Assembly: GCA_937951625.1 (NCBI GenBank)
Contig: CALFBP010000058.1
Location: 1-46,518, forward strand
Direction of reading: 5' to 3'
DNA length: 46,518 nucleotides
Origin: an uncultured Thermoguttaceae bacterium
GTDB taxonomy: Bacteria; Planctomycetota; Planctomycetia; Pirellulales; Thermoguttaceae
Positions 1 through 8,687 of this stretch are shown here, piece after piece. Both the position numbers and the translations under genes were made by a program. Every line of letters begins with the position of its first letter. The first letter of the stretch is position 1. The notes beneath the pieces are model-generated. The model had not been told where the DNA came from, searched no databases, and saw nothing but the letters and a program-made list of their open reading frames with translations.

Positions 1-1
1 T

Positions 2-409
2 ACGCTGGAGGTCGACCGCGGCGGGGTGAACTACACCGTCGACACCCTTCGCAGTTTACGTGAAACCCATCCGGAGGCCGACTGGTTCTTTCTACTTGGC
101 GCCGACATGTTGCACGACCTGCCGAATTGGCGTGAAGCGGCAAAGGTTTGCGAGTTGGCGACCATCGTTGCGGTCCGGCGAGCGGGAGTACGCCAGCCCG
201 ATTTCGCTTGCCTGGCGAACCTCGTTTCTCCGGAAAGGATCGAACATTTCCGGCAACAGGCGGTGGAAATGCCGGCCATGGAATTGAGAAGTACAGAAAT
301 TCGGCGGCGGGTCCGCGCGGGACTTAGCATTCGATACATGACGCCCAGGGCCGTGGAAAAATACATCGAAACCCACGGCCTCTATCGCGGCGAAAACTTG
401 CCGAAGTGA
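2..409 (+). CDS. nadD: Nicotinate-nucleotide adenylyltransferase, C-terminal part
   Basis: Makes nicotinate adenine dinucleotide from nicotinate mononucleotide and ATP in NAD synthesis. The gene enters from the left edge, so the N-terminal half with the nucleotidyltransferase GxFxPxHxGH motif is missing. What remains carries the family landmarks in order: YTVDTL, a GADML-x-LPNW stretch, and the C-terminal STxIRxRxRxGxSIRYMxPxxVxxYI block that ends in HGLY. A GTG at 26 lies inside the conserved region and is not a true start, because the frame stays open to the window edge. The assignment is secure; only the start is unknown. Confidence 0.93.
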   Translation, partial: TLEVDRGGVNYTVDTLRSLRETHPEADWFFLLGADMLHDLPNWREAAKVCELATIVAVRRAGVRQPDFACLANLVSPERIEHFRQQAVEMPAMELRSTEIRRRVRAGLSIRYMTPRAVEKYIETHGLYRGENLPK

Positions 410-456
410 TCCGCCCTTCGAACGGGCTAGAACTCGCTGAGCAGGCCACGATTTCC

Positions 457-714
457 TTATCGCGCTTGCAGTTCCTTGACGAGGGTGGCCAGCAGCGAGG
501 GGTTGTCGCTGCCGACAATGTGCTGGATTCGGTCCGCCGGGACTTTCAACTGCCGCATGGCGGTCTCGGCCCGCTGCCAAAGTCGCGAGCGGGACTTGCC
601 TTGGGCCAAAAAAAGGTCCCCCACCAACTCGCTCAGGCGCTGAAGCTTAATGACGTCGTGGTTTTCATAATAACGGCGGATGATGGCCTCTTGATAGCGG
701 GTTCGCTCAGCCAT
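457..714 (-). CDS. Small conserved hypothetical protein
   Basis: 85 residues, starting MAERTRYQEAIIRRYYEN, basic at the N terminus and apparently all helical. No enzyme motif, signal peptide or membrane segment is visible. The even spread of charged and hydrophobic residues and the absence of low complexity suggest a real folded protein, and I recall similar short proteins in planctomycete genomes. It lies convergent to nadD, with the stops 47 bases apart, and divergent from the ribosomal operon. Function unknown; it could be a nucleic-acid or ribosome-associated protein, but nothing in the sequence proves that. Confidence 0.7.
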   Translation of the reverse strand: MAERTRYQEAIIRRYYENHDVIKLQRLSELVGDLFLAQGKSRSRLWQRAETAMRQLKVPADRIQHIVGSDNPSLLATLVKELQAR

Positions 715-1121
715 AAACCCTCACTTTCATGCTACATGGGTGCAAGCCATTTTAGGGATTTGGCCCACGACTTAACTTGGTATATTATCGGTTCGCCATG
801 AATTGGCTCTCAGCCGGGTGAAGGCTTCCACGGTTGCAGTATTGTCATTCGCAATCGTTTTGGGAACCCTTCAGGGTGGCACTGCACGCCGCAAAGCGTC
901 TTGGAGCCTAGCGAAAGCCCGTCACTGGCTTTGCGAGGGCCGCCTGCGGCGCGAGTTGATCCTACCTAGCGGTGTTCGTCGCGGACGCAAGAATTCCCAA
1001 ACATTCTTGGGCGCGATCCCGTTGACGAAGGTCCCGATGGGCGTTAAGCTATTTGGTTTCCCCGTTTATCGGGCGGAGCGAGCATTGAAGTCTGTGAGTT
1101 GGGAGAAGCGGGAGAAGGTTT
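715..1121 (+). other. Gene-free leader region before rpsJ
   Basis: About 400 bases with no credible gene. An open frame beginning at 803 runs into rpsJ in another frame and lacks protein-like composition. The region contains several short inverted repeats that could form an rpsJ leader: AAAGCC/GGCTTT near 914-932, CCCAA/TTGGG near 995-1010, and CCCG/CGGG near 1060-1072. It may hold the S10 operon promoter and untranslated leader. No known r-protein leader class was recognised. Confidence 0.5.
759..786 (+). promoter_or_regulatory. Possible promoter of the S10 operon
   Basis: A TATATT hexamer at 781-786 in a locally AT-rich patch resembles a -10 element. The upstream partner is poor: TTGGCC at 760-765 gives a 15-base spacer. 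It lies between two divergent transcription units and about 335 bases before the rpsJ start, which would give a long leader. Weak evidence, offered as the best candidate only. Confidence 0.3.
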
Positions 1122-1451
1122 GTGGCCGGTCAAACGAACGAAGTCATCCGCATCCGCATGGAGGCCTACGATCACGCCGTTTTGGATCAGAGTGCCGCTG
1201 AGATTGCAGACACAGCCAAGCGGACGGGTGCGAAGGTCCACGGCCCCATCCCCCTGCCCACCCGAATTGAACGCTATACGGTGCTATCCAGTCCCCACAT
1301 CGATAAGAAGGCCAGGCAACAGTTCGAAATCCGGACCCACAAGCGGTTGATCGACATCTTAGAGGCGAATGCCAGGACGATCGAGGCGCTGAACAAGTTG
1401 AGCCTTCCGGCGGGCGTTGACATCAAGATCAAGGCATCGGCTAGGCGATAA
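1122..1451 (+). CDS. rpsJ: 30S ribosomal protein S10
   Basis: 109-residue S10, a little longer than the usual 102-105. The family signature lies in [21 protein letters not shown], followed by RRTHKRL-type and DIKI segments at the C terminus. The start is the GTG at 1122, preceded by GGAGAAGG at 1111-1118. It is the first gene of the ribosomal cluster. It is separated from rplC by an unusually long structured spacer of about 230 bases, while most later junctions are shorter. S10 belongs to the 30S head and also acts in NusB antitermination complexes. Confidence 0.97.
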   Translation: MAGQTNEVIRIRMEAYDHAVLDQSAAEIADTAKRTGAKVHGPIPLPTRIERYTVLSSPHIDKKARQQFEIRTHKRLIDILEANARTIEALNKLSLPAGVDIKIKASARR

Positions 1452-1681
1452 CAGGAAATCCGAAGAAATCCGAATCCCCATTTGTTGGAGGAAATTGACC
1501 CATCCTGATTAGGGATTTCGGTGTTGCGGTCGATCGCAACAAAATAGCGAGTGGCGAGGGTGGCAACACCGAAAAACAGCTTCGAAAATTGTCTCCACTT
1601 TCGGGGTAGATATGAAGTGGAAGCTACGTGGGTAATACCGGCCGAGGGCCGGTGGTTCCCGCGAGCGACGCGGTAAAGGGT
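1452..1681 (+). promoter_or_regulatory. Structured rpsJ-rplC spacer, candidate control RNA
   Basis: This spacer holds a dense set of inverted repeats. A perfect 12-bp stem pairs 1516-1527 with 1563-1574. A 6-bp hairpin at 1523-1540 (GTTGCG/CGCAAC, 6-base loop) reuses part of the same left arm, so the two cannot form together. A 10-base tandem repeat GAAATCCGAA at 1455-1464 and 1465-1474 can pair through GAAATCC with GGATTTC at 1513-1519, which also overlaps the long stem. Two further hairpins follow: TCCACTT/AAGTGGA (1594-1600 with 1615-1621) and ACCGGCC/GGCCGGT (1637-1643 with 1647-1653), just before the rplC start. The layout suggests translational or attenuation control by an r-protein such as L4 or L3; that is inference. 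Confidence 0.6.
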
Positions 1682-2395
1682 ATGACGATGAGCATGGGAT
1701 TACTCGGCCGCAAGGTCGGGATGACGCAGCTATTCAATCCATCGGGCGATGTTGTCCCGGTGACGGTGCTTCAGGTCGGGCCCTGCCAGGTCCTCCAGTT
1801 GAAAACCAAAGACCGCGATGGTTACGAAGCGGTTCAATTGGGGTATTTGGATAAACCGCGTCGTTTGGCTTCTCGTTCAGAGCGCGGCCACGTTGTGCGG
1901 CTTGACAGTAAGCGTCAAAAGAGCCGCGCGGCTGCTGGCGTGGCCTCCGTGCCCAAGGCCCAGTGCGAGCCCAAACGCCTGATCCGCGAATTTCGGTCCC
2001 CGGTCGAGGGTTATCAGGTAGGGCAAGAATTGACCGTGGCCCTATTCGAAAAGGTGACGGCGGTGGATGTGACCGGCGTGACCAAGGGGCGCGGCACGGC
2101 AGGCGTGATGAAGCGGCATCATTTCCGCGGGCAACGGGCGTCGCACGGCGTCAAGAAAGTGCATCGGCATCCCGGCTCGATCGGTTGCAATACCTTCCCG
2201 CACCGCGTCTTCAAGGGCCGCCGCATGGCCGGGCACATGGGCCATGTCCGCCGCACGATCCGCAACCTGAGGGTCGTCCGCGTGGACCTGGAAAACCACT
2301 TGCTGTTGGTCAACGGGGCGGTTCCCGGCCCCAACGGCGGTTACGTGATGGTCCGCCAAACCAATAAACTTCCCGCCCCCAAGGTGCAAAAGTAG
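1682..2395 (+). CDS. rplC: 50S ribosomal protein L3
   Basis: L3, an early assembly protein of the large subunit. It begins [18 protein letters not shown], which matches the family N terminus. The ATG at 1682 was chosen; ATG 1688 and 1694 are close alternatives, and a GTG at 1628 would add 18 residues unlike L3. The conserved central segment [20 protein letters not shown] and the following [11 protein letters not shown] are present. Compared with E. coli L3 there is an insertion of roughly 20 basic residues around residues 62-90. It starts directly after the structured spacer. Confidence 0.96.
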   Translation: MTMSMGLLGRKVGMTQLFNPSGDVVPVTVLQVGPCQVLQLKTKDRDGYEAVQLGYLDKPRRLASRSERGHVVRLDSKRQKSRAAAGVASVPKAQCEPKRLIREFRSPVEGYQVGQELTVALFEKVTAVDVTGVTKGRGTAGVMKRHHFRGQRASHGVKKVHRHPGSIGCNTFPHRVFKGRRMAGHMGHVRRTIRNLRVVRVDLENHLLLVNGAVPGPNGGYVMVRQTNKLPAPKVQK

Positions 2396-2404
2396 GACGC
2401 AACC

Positions 2405-3043
2405 ATGGCAAGCATCCCTGTTTACAACCGGACTGGGCAGGAAGTCGGCAGGTACGAAATCGATCCCGCCGAACTCGCCCCGCGGATCAGCAAACAGTTG
2501 CTGCACGACGTGGTGGTGATGTACCAAGCCAACGCGCGGCAGGGGACTTCGCAAACCAAAGGCCGCAGCGACGTGGCTGGAACGACCAAGAAGATGTATC
2601 GCCAGAAGGGGACGGGCAACGCGCGGGCCGGTTCGCGGCGAAGCCCGATCCGTCGCGGCGGTGGTCGCGCGTTCGCCAAGCGCCCTCGCGACTTCAGTTA
2701 TCGTTTACCGAAGAAGGCGGTCCGCTTGGCCACACGCATGGCCTTGGCAGCCCGAATCGCCGACAACGAAGTGAAGCTCATCGACGAGCTCTCCTTCTCC
2801 GAACCTAAGACCAAGGAAATGGCGGCTATCCTCAAGGCCCTGCACATGAACGGCAAGCGGCTTTTGGTGGCCACGGCCGCCTACGACGTCAACGTCTATA
2901 AAAGCACTCGCAACTTGGCCGACGTGGCGGTGATGCCTGTGACCGACTTGAACGCTTTGGAGGTCCTCCGACCACGGGCGTTGTTGATGACCAAGGCCGC
3001 GCTGGACGTGTTTCGTGAAAAGGTGAAAGCGGAAAAGAACTAA
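2405..3043 (+). CDS. rplD: 50S ribosomal protein L4
   Basis: 212 residues. The extended loop that reaches the exit tunnel is recognisable in KMYRQKGTGNARAGSRRSP and in the following GGGRAF block. The C terminus carries the family NALEVLRPRALLMTKAAL region. It starts 9 bases after the rplC stop, so the two are probably translated together. L4 is the feedback regulator of the S10 operon in E. coli, so it is a natural candidate ligand for the structured spacer upstream of rplC. Confidence 0.96.
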   Translation: MASIPVYNRTGQEVGRYEIDPAELAPRISKQLLHDVVVMYQANARQGTSQTKGRSDVAGTTKKMYRQKGTGNARAGSRRSPIRRGGGRAFAKRPRDFSYRLPKKAVRLATRMALAARIADNEVKLIDELSFSEPKTKEMAAILKALHMNGKRLLVATAAYDVNVYKSTRNLADVAVMPVTDLNALEVLRPRALLMTKAALDVFREKVKAEKN

Positions 3044-3152
3044 CACCGAGTGCTGCGAAGCCGCTGCACAAGTTAACACAGAGCTGGGGCGAGGTTGGGG
3101 CGGAAGCTCCAGCTCCCTCGACCTAGGAGAAAGCAAAAATCAAAGATTCGCC

Positions 3153-3464
3153 ATGGCCCAACCATCCAACAAAGCCGAATGTGCCTTGGAGCCGTACCAG
3201 ATCGTGTTGCGGCCTTTGGTCACGGAAAAAGGGTTGCACAAGGCGGAGCGATGCAACGCCTACGCCTTTGAAGTGAATCCGTTGGCCGACAAGAGGGCGA
3301 TCCGCGAGGCGATCGAGCATTTGTTCGAGGTGAAAGTCGTCCGCGTCAACACGCAAACGCGCCGCGGCAAGCCTCGCCGGAACCGTTTGCGCTGGGGAGT
3401 CACTAAGACCTGGAAGAAAGCCATCGTGACTTTGGATCCGGAGCACCGAATCAACTTTTTCTAA
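3153..3464 (+). CDS. rplW: 50S ribosomal protein L23
   Basis: 103 residues, normal for L23. The N-terminal VLRPLVTEKG motif and the ADKRAIREAIEHLFEVKVVRVNT core identify it. L23 sits at the tunnel exit and docks trigger factor and SRP. The ATG at 3153 is used; the nearest purine-rich stretch (GGAGAAAG at 3126-3133) is 19 bases away, so the ribosome binding site is weak. It follows rplD after about 110 bases. Confidence 0.95.
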   Translation: MAQPSNKAECALEPYQIVLRPLVTEKGLHKAERCNAYAFEVNPLADKRAIREAIEHLFEVKVVRVNTQTRRGKPRRNRLRWGVTKTWKKAIVTLDPEHRINFF

Positions 3465-3564
3465 ACGCACCATGGTCAGCGATCAGGCCTGGTTCGTCCG
3501 CAGGACGATCCAGGGAACCGATGGCTGACGGCTTCATTCCCACCGTTGAGAGTAGACAATCGCC

Positions 3565-4422
3565 ATGGGCATACGCCGATACAATCCGACTTCACCGGGT
3601 CGTCGCGGGGCGAGCGTGAGCGACTTCGCCGAGCTGACTCCCGGCGCCAAGCCGGTCAAGAGTCTGCTCGTTCGCAAAAAGAAGAAGGGCGGCCGCAACA
3701 ACCAGGGCGTGATCACCGCGCGACATCGCGGCGGCGGGCACAAGCGCCAGTATCGCCTCATCGACTTCCGCCGCGACAAGGACGGCATTCCGGCGGTGGT
3801 CCACTCGATCCAGTACGATCCGAACCGCAGTGCCCGAATCGCCTTGCTCCATTACGTCGATGGCGAGAAGCGTTACATCATCGCCCCTGACGGTTTGAAA
3901 GAGGGGCAGAAATTGCTGAGCGGGCCGGACGCCCCGCCGACCGTGGGCAATTGCCTGCCGTTGGCAGCGATTCCTTTGGGAATGAGCGTGCATTGCATCG
4001 AAATGCAGCCCGGTCGCGGGGCGGCGCTCTGTCGCTCGGCGGGCGTCAGCGCCACGCTGGCCGCACGCGACGCTGGCTGGGCACAAATCAACCTGCCCAG
4101 CGGGGAAATTCGCCGCGTGCCGGTGCAGTGCCGGGCCACGATCGGGGCGGTCGGCAACGCCGACCACATGAACATCGAGTTAGGCAAGGCGGGGCGGACG
4201 CGATGGCTGGGCTGGAGGCCGCACGTGCGCGGGACGGCGATGAACCCCATCGATCATCCCCACGGCGGCGGCGAAGGCCGGACCAAGGGCGGACGGCATC
4301 CCGTCAGCCCGACCGGAAAGTTGGCCAAGGGCGGCCATACCCGCAAGCGTCACAAGGCCTCGAACAAGATGATTGTCCGTCGGCGGCGCTCGCGGCGCTA
4401 TGGAGTATTGAAAATAGGATAA
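3565..4422 (+). CDS. rplB: 50S ribosomal protein L2
   Basis: 285 residues, close to the usual 275. The N-terminal [19 protein letters not shown] and the C-terminal signature [20 protein letters not shown] are both present; the latter includes the conserved histidine near the peptidyl transferase centre. [12 protein letters not shown] in the N-terminal half is also typical. Full length with no visible defect. It follows rplW after about 100 bases, as in the canonical S10 operon. Confidence 0.97.
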   Translation: MGIRRYNPTSPGRRGASVSDFAELTPGAKPVKSLLVRKKKKGGRNNQGVITARHRGGGHKRQYRLIDFRRDKDGIPAVVHSIQYDPNRSARIALLHYVDGEKRYIIAPDGLKEGQKLLSGPDAPPTVGNCLPLAAIPLGMSVHCIEMQPGRGAALCRSAGVSATLAARDAGWAQINLPSGEIRRVPVQCRATIGAVGNADHMNIELGKAGRTRWLGWRPHVRGTAMNPIDHPHGGGEGRTKGGRHPVSPTGKLAKGGHTRKRHKASNKMIVRRRRSRRYGVLKIG

Positions 4423-4525
4423 CCACCGAACCTGAGAAGCGATCCGCCTTCTCGCCTCCAGCGTCCGAGGGAACCTGCCGAGCGACGCGGAAGACGGAAA
4501 GCGGAAGACGGAAAGCAAGCGGACT

Positions 4526-4807
4526 ATGGGTAGATCACTCAAGAAAGGCCCCTTCGTCGATCGCAAGTTGTACCTCAAGGTCGAGAAGGCGAACGAACGC
4601 GGCGAAAAGCAACCGATCAAGACCTGGGCCAGGGCGTGCGTCATCGTGCCCGAGTTCGTCGGGCACACGTTCATGGTCCACAATGGCAAGCAGCACGTGA
4701 AGGTGTTTGTCACGGAGGAAATGGTCGGCCACCGGCTGGGCGAGTTCGCTCCCACGCGGACGTTCCGGGGTCATGGCGGAAAGGGCGGGAAGAAGCAGAC
4801 AGGGTGA
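4526..4807 (+). CDS. rpsS: 30S ribosomal protein S19
   Basis: 93 residues, the standard length. It begins [12 protein letters not shown] and carries the conserved [31 protein letters not shown] region, ending in a GHGGKGGKK tail. S19 binds 16S rRNA in the 30S head next to S13. It lies in the usual position between rplB and rplV. Confidence 0.97.
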   Translation: MGRSLKKGPFVDRKLYLKVEKANERGEKQPIKTWARACVIVPEFVGHTFMVHNGKQHVKVFVTEEMVGHRLGEFAPTRTFRGHGGKGGKKQTG

Positions 4808-4893
4808 GCTTTTGCCGTCGGCCCCCAAGCGGGGAGCGGATTATGGAAAGCGGACGGCCAGGTGCATCCTCCTAGAGCGATTGCGACACGACC

Positions 4894-5220
4894 ATGGGAT
4901 ACACGGCGACTTACCGATTCGCCCGCATCAGCCCACGCAAGGTGCGGCTGATGGCGGACCTGGTGCGGGGAAAATTTGCCGACGAAGCGCTGGAGCTGCT
5001 CCGCTTCCAGCCGCATCGCGGCGCGCGGATGTTGGAAAAGGTCATCCGCAGCGCGTTGGCCAATGCCGAAGACCGCCGCGCGCCGCGTTTGGATGAGTTG
5101 ATCTTGACGGACGTGCGCGTGGATGGTGGTCCGATGTTCAAACGGATGATGCCTAGGGCGCGGGGCATGGCCTCGATCATCAAGCGTCGCATGTCCCATA
5201 TTCGCGTGACACTAGAATGA
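4894..5220 (+). CDS. rplV: 50S ribosomal protein L22
   Basis: 108 residues, normal for L22. The N-terminal ARISPRKVRLMADLVRGK and the C-terminal PRARGMASIIKRRMSHI tunnel-loop signature are both clear. The start ATG at 4894 fits the family length. L22 lines the polypeptide exit tunnel; the loop is intact. It lies between rpsS and rpsC. Confidence 0.96.
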   Translation: MGYTATYRFARISPRKVRLMADLVRGKFADEALELLRFQPHRGARMLEKVIRSALANAEDRRAPRLDELILTDVRVDGGPMFKRMMPRARGMASIIKRRMSHIRVTLE

Positions 5221-5291
5221 AGGTTTGGTTCAGGGCTCCGCGGGCGCGTGGCGCCGCGGACGACCCAGGCGGCGTGACTTGGGAATAACCT

Positions 5292-6008
5292 ATGGGTCAG
5301 AAAGTCAATCCGATCGGGTTTCGCACGGGCATCATGGTCGGCTGGAAAAGCCGATGGTATGCCTCCAAGCAGGAGTTCGCCGACCTGTTGGTCGAGGATC
5401 AGCGGGTGCGCGAGTTCATCAAGAAGCGGAAGGATCCGTCGGGCAAGCCCATGTACCCGATGATCGCCAAGATCGAGATCGAACGCACCCGCGACGAAGT
5501 CAAGGTGATCCTCTTTTCCGCCCGGCCGGGGGTGCTCATCGGGCGCAAAGGGGAACGGGTCGAGGAGTTGCAAAACGAGTTGCAGAACCTGATCGGGCGG
5601 CGGGTGAACATCAAGATCGAGGAAATCACCCGGCCTGAACTGGTGGCCCAACTCGTGGCCGAGGACATCGCGGAGCAGTTGAGCAAGCGGGCCAGCTTCC
5701 GCAGGACGATGAAGCGGGCGATCGAGCAAACCATGGAGGCGGGAGCCAAGGGGGTGAAGATTCAACTGGCGGGCCGACTCGGCGGCGCAGAAATGTCCCG
5801 CCGCGAGAAACAGATCGCCGGCTCGATGCCGCTCTCGACGCTGCGGGCGAAGATCGACTATGGCTTCGCCGAGGCCTGGATTCCCCAGGGACACATCGGC
5901 GTCCAGGTTTGGATCAATCTAGGCACTTATAGCGAGGAGGATACCGATGGCGCTGATGCCCAAACGGGTCAAGCATCGAAAAAGCCAAAGAGGGCGTATA
6001 AGAGGTAA
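5292..6008 (+). CDS. rpsC: 30S ribosomal protein S3
   Basis: 238 residues. It begins MGQKVNPIGFRTGI and contains the KH-domain motif GRKGERVEELQNEL, then the C-terminal GRLGGAEMSRREKQIAGSMP block. S3 forms part of the mRNA entry helicase with S4 and S5. The last 20 or so residues, a hydrophilic tail rich in acidic then basic residues, are encoded by DNA that also encodes the first 20 residues of L16, so the two genes overlap by 62 bases. Confidence 0.96.
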   Translation: MGQKVNPIGFRTGIMVGWKSRWYASKQEFADLLVEDQRVREFIKKRKDPSGKPMYPMIAKIEIERTRDEVKVILFSARPGVLIGRKGERVEELQNELQNLIGRRVNIKIEEITRPELVAQLVAEDIAEQLSKRASFRRTMKRAIEQTMEAGAKGVKIQLAGRLGGAEMSRREKQIAGSMPLSTLRAKIDYGFAEAWIPQGHIGVQVWINLGTYSEEDTDGADAQTGQASKKPKRAYKR

Positions 6009-6363
6009 AGCGACTCGCGGCAATCGCGTCGTCTTTGGCGATTACGGTCTTCAGGCCACCCAGGGTGGCTGGATCAGCGCCCAGACGATCGAGGCCGGGC
6101 GTATTGCCGCCCAGCAGTACCTCCGCACCGAAGGCCGACTTTACATCCGCGTCTTCCCCCACAAACCCATCACTTCCATTCCGTTGGAAACCCGCATGGG
6201 CAAGGGAAAGGGCGAACCGGAGTATTGGGCCGCGGTGGTCAAGCCGGGAAACATTTTGTTTGAGATCGGCGGGGTGAGCGAAGAAGCGGCGCGACTGTGC
6301 TTCGCCAGGCTCGCTCACAAAATGCCGGTCCGCGTGCGATTCATTCGGCGACGGGCGACGTGA
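5947..6363 (+). CDS. rplP: 50S ribosomal protein L16
   Basis: 138 residues, the usual length. It begins MALMPKRVKHRKSQRG and contains GDYGLQATQGGWISAQTIEA and the KGKGEPEYWAAVVKPG motif. L16 helps position the acceptor arm of A-site tRNA. The start ATG at 5947 lies inside rpsC and is preceded by a strong GAGGAGG at 5935-5941. The typical L16 N terminus begins here, so the overlap is real and not a start-site error. Confidence 0.96.
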   Translation: MALMPKRVKHRKSQRGRIRGKATRGNRVVFGDYGLQATQGGWISAQTIEAGRIAAQQYLRTEGRLYIRVFPHKPITSIPLETRMGKGKGEPEYWAAVVKPGNILFEIGGVSEEAARLCFARLAHKMPVRVRFIRRRAT

Positions 6364-6397
6364 TCGAAAAGAGTTCGGGGTTCGAGGTGGAGTGACG

Positions 6398-6631
6398 ATG
6401 GGCAAGACGACGACAGCGTCCGAACTGCGGGAAATGAGCGACGAGCAGTTGGCCGTCACGCTGAAGGAGGCCACGGAAAGTCTGTTTCGGTTGCGACTCC
6501 AAGCCGAAACCGAACGCCTCGACGCGCCCAGCGAACTGAAACGCCATCGCCGCTTGATCGCGCGGATCAAAACCATTCAGAACGAGCGGGCGAGGGCGGC
6601 GGCCGCCAAGGCGACCCAGCCTTCCGCATGA
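6398..6631 (+). CDS. rpmC: 50S ribosomal protein L29
   Basis: 77 residues. Contains the L29 pattern of an N-terminal SELREMSDEQL helix followed by ESLFRLRLQAETERL and a basic IARIKT helix. The ATG at 6398 is preferred over the GTG at 6392 because GAGGTGG at 6384-6390 sits 7 bases before it. L29 flanks the tunnel exit beside L23. A short Ala/Lys-rich tail follows the family domain. Confidence 0.93.
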   Translation: MGKTTTASELREMSDEQLAVTLKEATESLFRLRLQAETERLDAPSELKRHRRLIARIKTIQNERARAAAAKATQPSA

Positions 6632-6680
6632 GGTCCAAACCCCCGACTCGCCCCGCAAGAACAGCCAGAGGGAAACAGCG

Positions 6681-7034
6681 ATGCCCAAACGAGTGGTTGT
6701 CGGTGTGGTTACCGGCGACAAGATGAATAAGACCCGCCGGGTGGAAGTTCCCCGCGTGGTGAAACATCCCAAATACGGCAAGTATTTGCGCCGCCGGACC
6801 GTGTGCTACGCGCACGACGAGGCGAACGAGTCCCACGTGGGCGATACGGTGGAAATCATCGAAAGCCGCCCCCTCTCGCGGTTGAAGCGGTGGCAACTCG
6901 TCCGCGTCGTGGCGAAGAGCCGGTTGGTGGACGTGGCGGCGTTGCGTGCCGCGGCCCGGGCGCGTTCGCGCCAGAGGGTGGCGAGCGAGACGCCGGGAAA
7001 CACGTCGTCGCAGGATCAGGCCCTGCCGGAGTGA
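6681..7034 (+). CDS. rpsQ: 30S ribosomal protein S17
   Basis: 117 residues against the usual 80-90. The OB-fold core is clear: VGVVTGDKMNKTRRVEV, then a VKHPKYGKYLRR segment and GDTVEIIESRPLSRLKRWQLVRV. The extra length is a C-terminal tail of about 30 residues, alanine and arginine rich and then polar, with no recognisable domain. AGAGGGA lies just before the ATG at 6681. Confidence 0.95.
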   Translation: MPKRVVVGVVTGDKMNKTRRVEVPRVVKHPKYGKYLRRRTVCYAHDEANESHVGDTVEIIESRPLSRLKRWQLVRVVAKSRLVDVAALRAAARARSRQRVASETPGNTSSQDQALPE

Positions 7035-7060
7035 CTTCCAGAACAACGCGAGTGTGAGCC

Positions 7061-7429
7061 ATGATTCAAGCCCAAACCCGCCTCGCCGTGGCGGACAACA
7101 CCGGCGCGAAGGAGCTGATGTGCATCAAAGTCCTGGGAGGCTCGCGCCGCCGCTACGCCGGAATCGGCGACGTGGTGGTGTGCAGCGTCCGCGGCGTGAC
7201 TCCTGACAGCGACTTCAAGAAGGGGACGGTGGTCCGGGCGGTCATCGTCCGTACGAAACAGCCCACGCGGCGGAGCGACGGCAGTTATGTCCGTTTCGAC
7301 AGCAACGCGGCGGTGATTGTGGACAACGAAGGCAATCCCCGCGGCACGCGGATTTTCGGCGCCGTCGCCCGCGAGCTTCGCGAAAGGAATTTCATGAAAA
7401 TCGTCAGCCTCGCCAGCGAGGTGGTCTGA
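7061..7429 (+). CDS. rplN: 50S ribosomal protein L14
   Basis: 122 residues, the exact standard length. Starts [28 protein letters not shown] and ends with the conserved [16 protein letters not shown]14 contacts the 30S subunit in bridge B5/B8. The last base of its stop codon is the first base of the rplX start codon, so the two are translationally coupled. Confidence 0.97.
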   Translation: MIQAQTRLAVADNTGAKELMCIKVLGGSRRRYAGIGDVVVCSVRGVTPDSDFKKGTVVRAVIVRTKQPTRRSDGSYVRFDSNAAVIVDNEGNPRGTRIFGAVARELRERNFMKIVSLASEVV

Positions 7430-7764
7430 TGCATATCAAAAGCAACGACACGGTGCAAGTGATCAGCGGGGACGACGCGGGCAAGCGTGGCCGCGTGTTG
7501 AAGATCGACCGCAAGGCGGGCACGGTCGTCGTCGAGGGGATTAATCGCGTTTTCAGGCACATGCGCAAGAGCCAGCGCAATCCGCGAGGCGGACGGCTAT
7601 CGAAAGAAGCCCCCATCCGGCTTTGCAAGGTGCTGCTGGTCTGCTCCGCCTGCAACGCCGCCACCCGCACCGGCGTGCGGTTCCTCGACGATGGCGGCAA
7701 AGAACGCTATTGCAAAAAGTGCGGCGCCGGGATCGGCCGCATCGCGCCGCCGAAGAAGGGATGA
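7429..7764 (+). CDS. rplX: 50S ribosomal protein L24, zinc-ribbon form
   Basis: 111 residues. The KOW domain spans about residues 3-40 ([18 protein letters not shown]). The C-terminal half carries CxxC pairs at C72/C75 and C95/C98 in the pattern of a zinc ribbon, as found in some but not all bacterial L24 proteins. Its start overlaps the rplN stop by one base. L24 is an assembly initiator of the 50S subunit. Confidence 0.95.
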   Translation: MHIKSNDTVQVISGDDAGKRGRVLKIDRKAGTVVVEGINRVFRHMRKSQRNPRGGRLSKEAPIRLCKVLLVCSACNAATRTGVRFLDDGGKERYCKKCGAGIGRIAPPKKG

Positions 7765-7771
7765 AGGTTCG

Positions 7772-8329
7772 ATGACACCGCGACTCCTTGAACGATACCG
7801 GAACCACGTCGCGCCGGCCTTGAAGCAGCAGTTCGGCCGGGCCAATCCCATGGCCATTCCACGCCTGGAAAAGATCGTGATCAACATGGGCGTGGGCAGC
7901 GCGACAGCCGAGAAGAAACACATCGAGGAAGCCGTCGAGGCTTTGGCGCAGATCTCGGGCCAGAAGCCGGTGGTGACTCGGGCGCGCAAATCCGTGGCTG
8001 GTTTCCGCCTGCGTGAGGGCATGGCCATCGGCTGCATGGTCACGCTCCGCCGCGAGCGGATGTACGAATTCCTCGATCGGCTGATCTCGCTGGCCCTGCC
8101 GCGGGTGCGGGACTTTCGGGGATTGAATCCCCACGGCTTCGATGGGCACGGCAACTATAGCCTAGGTTTGTCGGAGCAGTTGGTCTTTCCCGAACTCAAT
8201 CCCGACAAATTCACCCGCCCCCAAGGCATGAATATCACCATCGTGACCAGCGCCGCCAGCGATGCCGAAGCCCGGGAATTGCTCCGGGGTTTGGGGATGC
8301 CGTTCCGGACGGAGCAAGGGATGAAGTGA
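7772..8329 (+). CDS. rplE: 50S ribosomal protein L5
   Basis: 185 residues, the usual size. The ATG at 7772 gives the family start [17 protein letters not shown]; the open frame extends upstream to 7691, but that part only shadows rplX. Conserved blocks include [18 protein letters not shown], the [19 protein letters not shown] segment, and [20 protein letters not shown]5 binds 5S rRNA and contacts P-site tRNA. It starts 7 bases after the rplX stop. Confidence 0.96.
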   Translation: MTPRLLERYRNHVAPALKQQFGRANPMAIPRLEKIVINMGVGSATAEKKHIEEAVEALAQISGQKPVVTRARKSVAGFRLREGMAIGCMVTLRRERMYEFLDRLISLALPRVRDFRGLNPHGFDGHGNYSLGLSEQLVFPELNPDKFTRPQGMNITIVTSAASDAEARELLRGLGMPFRTEQGMK

Positions 8330-8481
8330 CAGGGCCTTCCGCGATTTGCCGCGGCCGGCGACGGCATTGGGGCTGTCCCCGGGCACGTGGAACACGGAGG
8401 ACGGAGCCGAAGATTCGATAAGCACAACGCCGAGGGCTGGCGGCCGAAAAGCCCGGGGCGAACACCTGCTTGGAGTACTCG

Positions 8482-8667
8482 ATGGCAAGCAAAGCGAAGA
8501 TCATCAAGGCGAAAAAACCGCCGAAATTCGCCACCCGGCGGCACAGCCGATGCCGTTTGTGCGGGCGGCCGCGGGCCGTGTATCGCAAGTTCGGCATTTG
8601 CCGGATTTGTTTTCGCAAGCTCGCGGACGAAGGGCTCATCCCCGGGGTGCGCAAGGCGAGTTGGTAA
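8482..8667 (+). CDS. rpsN: 30S ribosomal protein S14, type Z (zinc form)
   Basis: 61 residues, the short zinc-binding form of S14. Four cysteines at C24, C27, C40 and C43 form the zinc knuckle ([20 protein letters not shown]). The ATG at 8482 has TTGGAG upstream at good spacing; a TTG at 8470 would add four residues and is not favoured. It follows rplE after a 150-base spacer. Confidence 0.95.
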   Translation: MASKAKIIKAKKPPKFATRRHSRCRLCGRPRAVYRKFGICRICFRKLADEGLIPGVRKASW

Positions 8668-8687
8668 GTTAAGGACGTGCGCGAATC

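Noticed and set aside
803-1201. Plus-strand frame before and into rpsJ
   Set aside because: Overlaps rpsJ in another frame and has no protein-like composition; the region is more likely a leader.
4911-5894. 327-codon reverse-strand frame over rplV and rpsC
   Set aside because: Antisense shadow of ribosomal genes.
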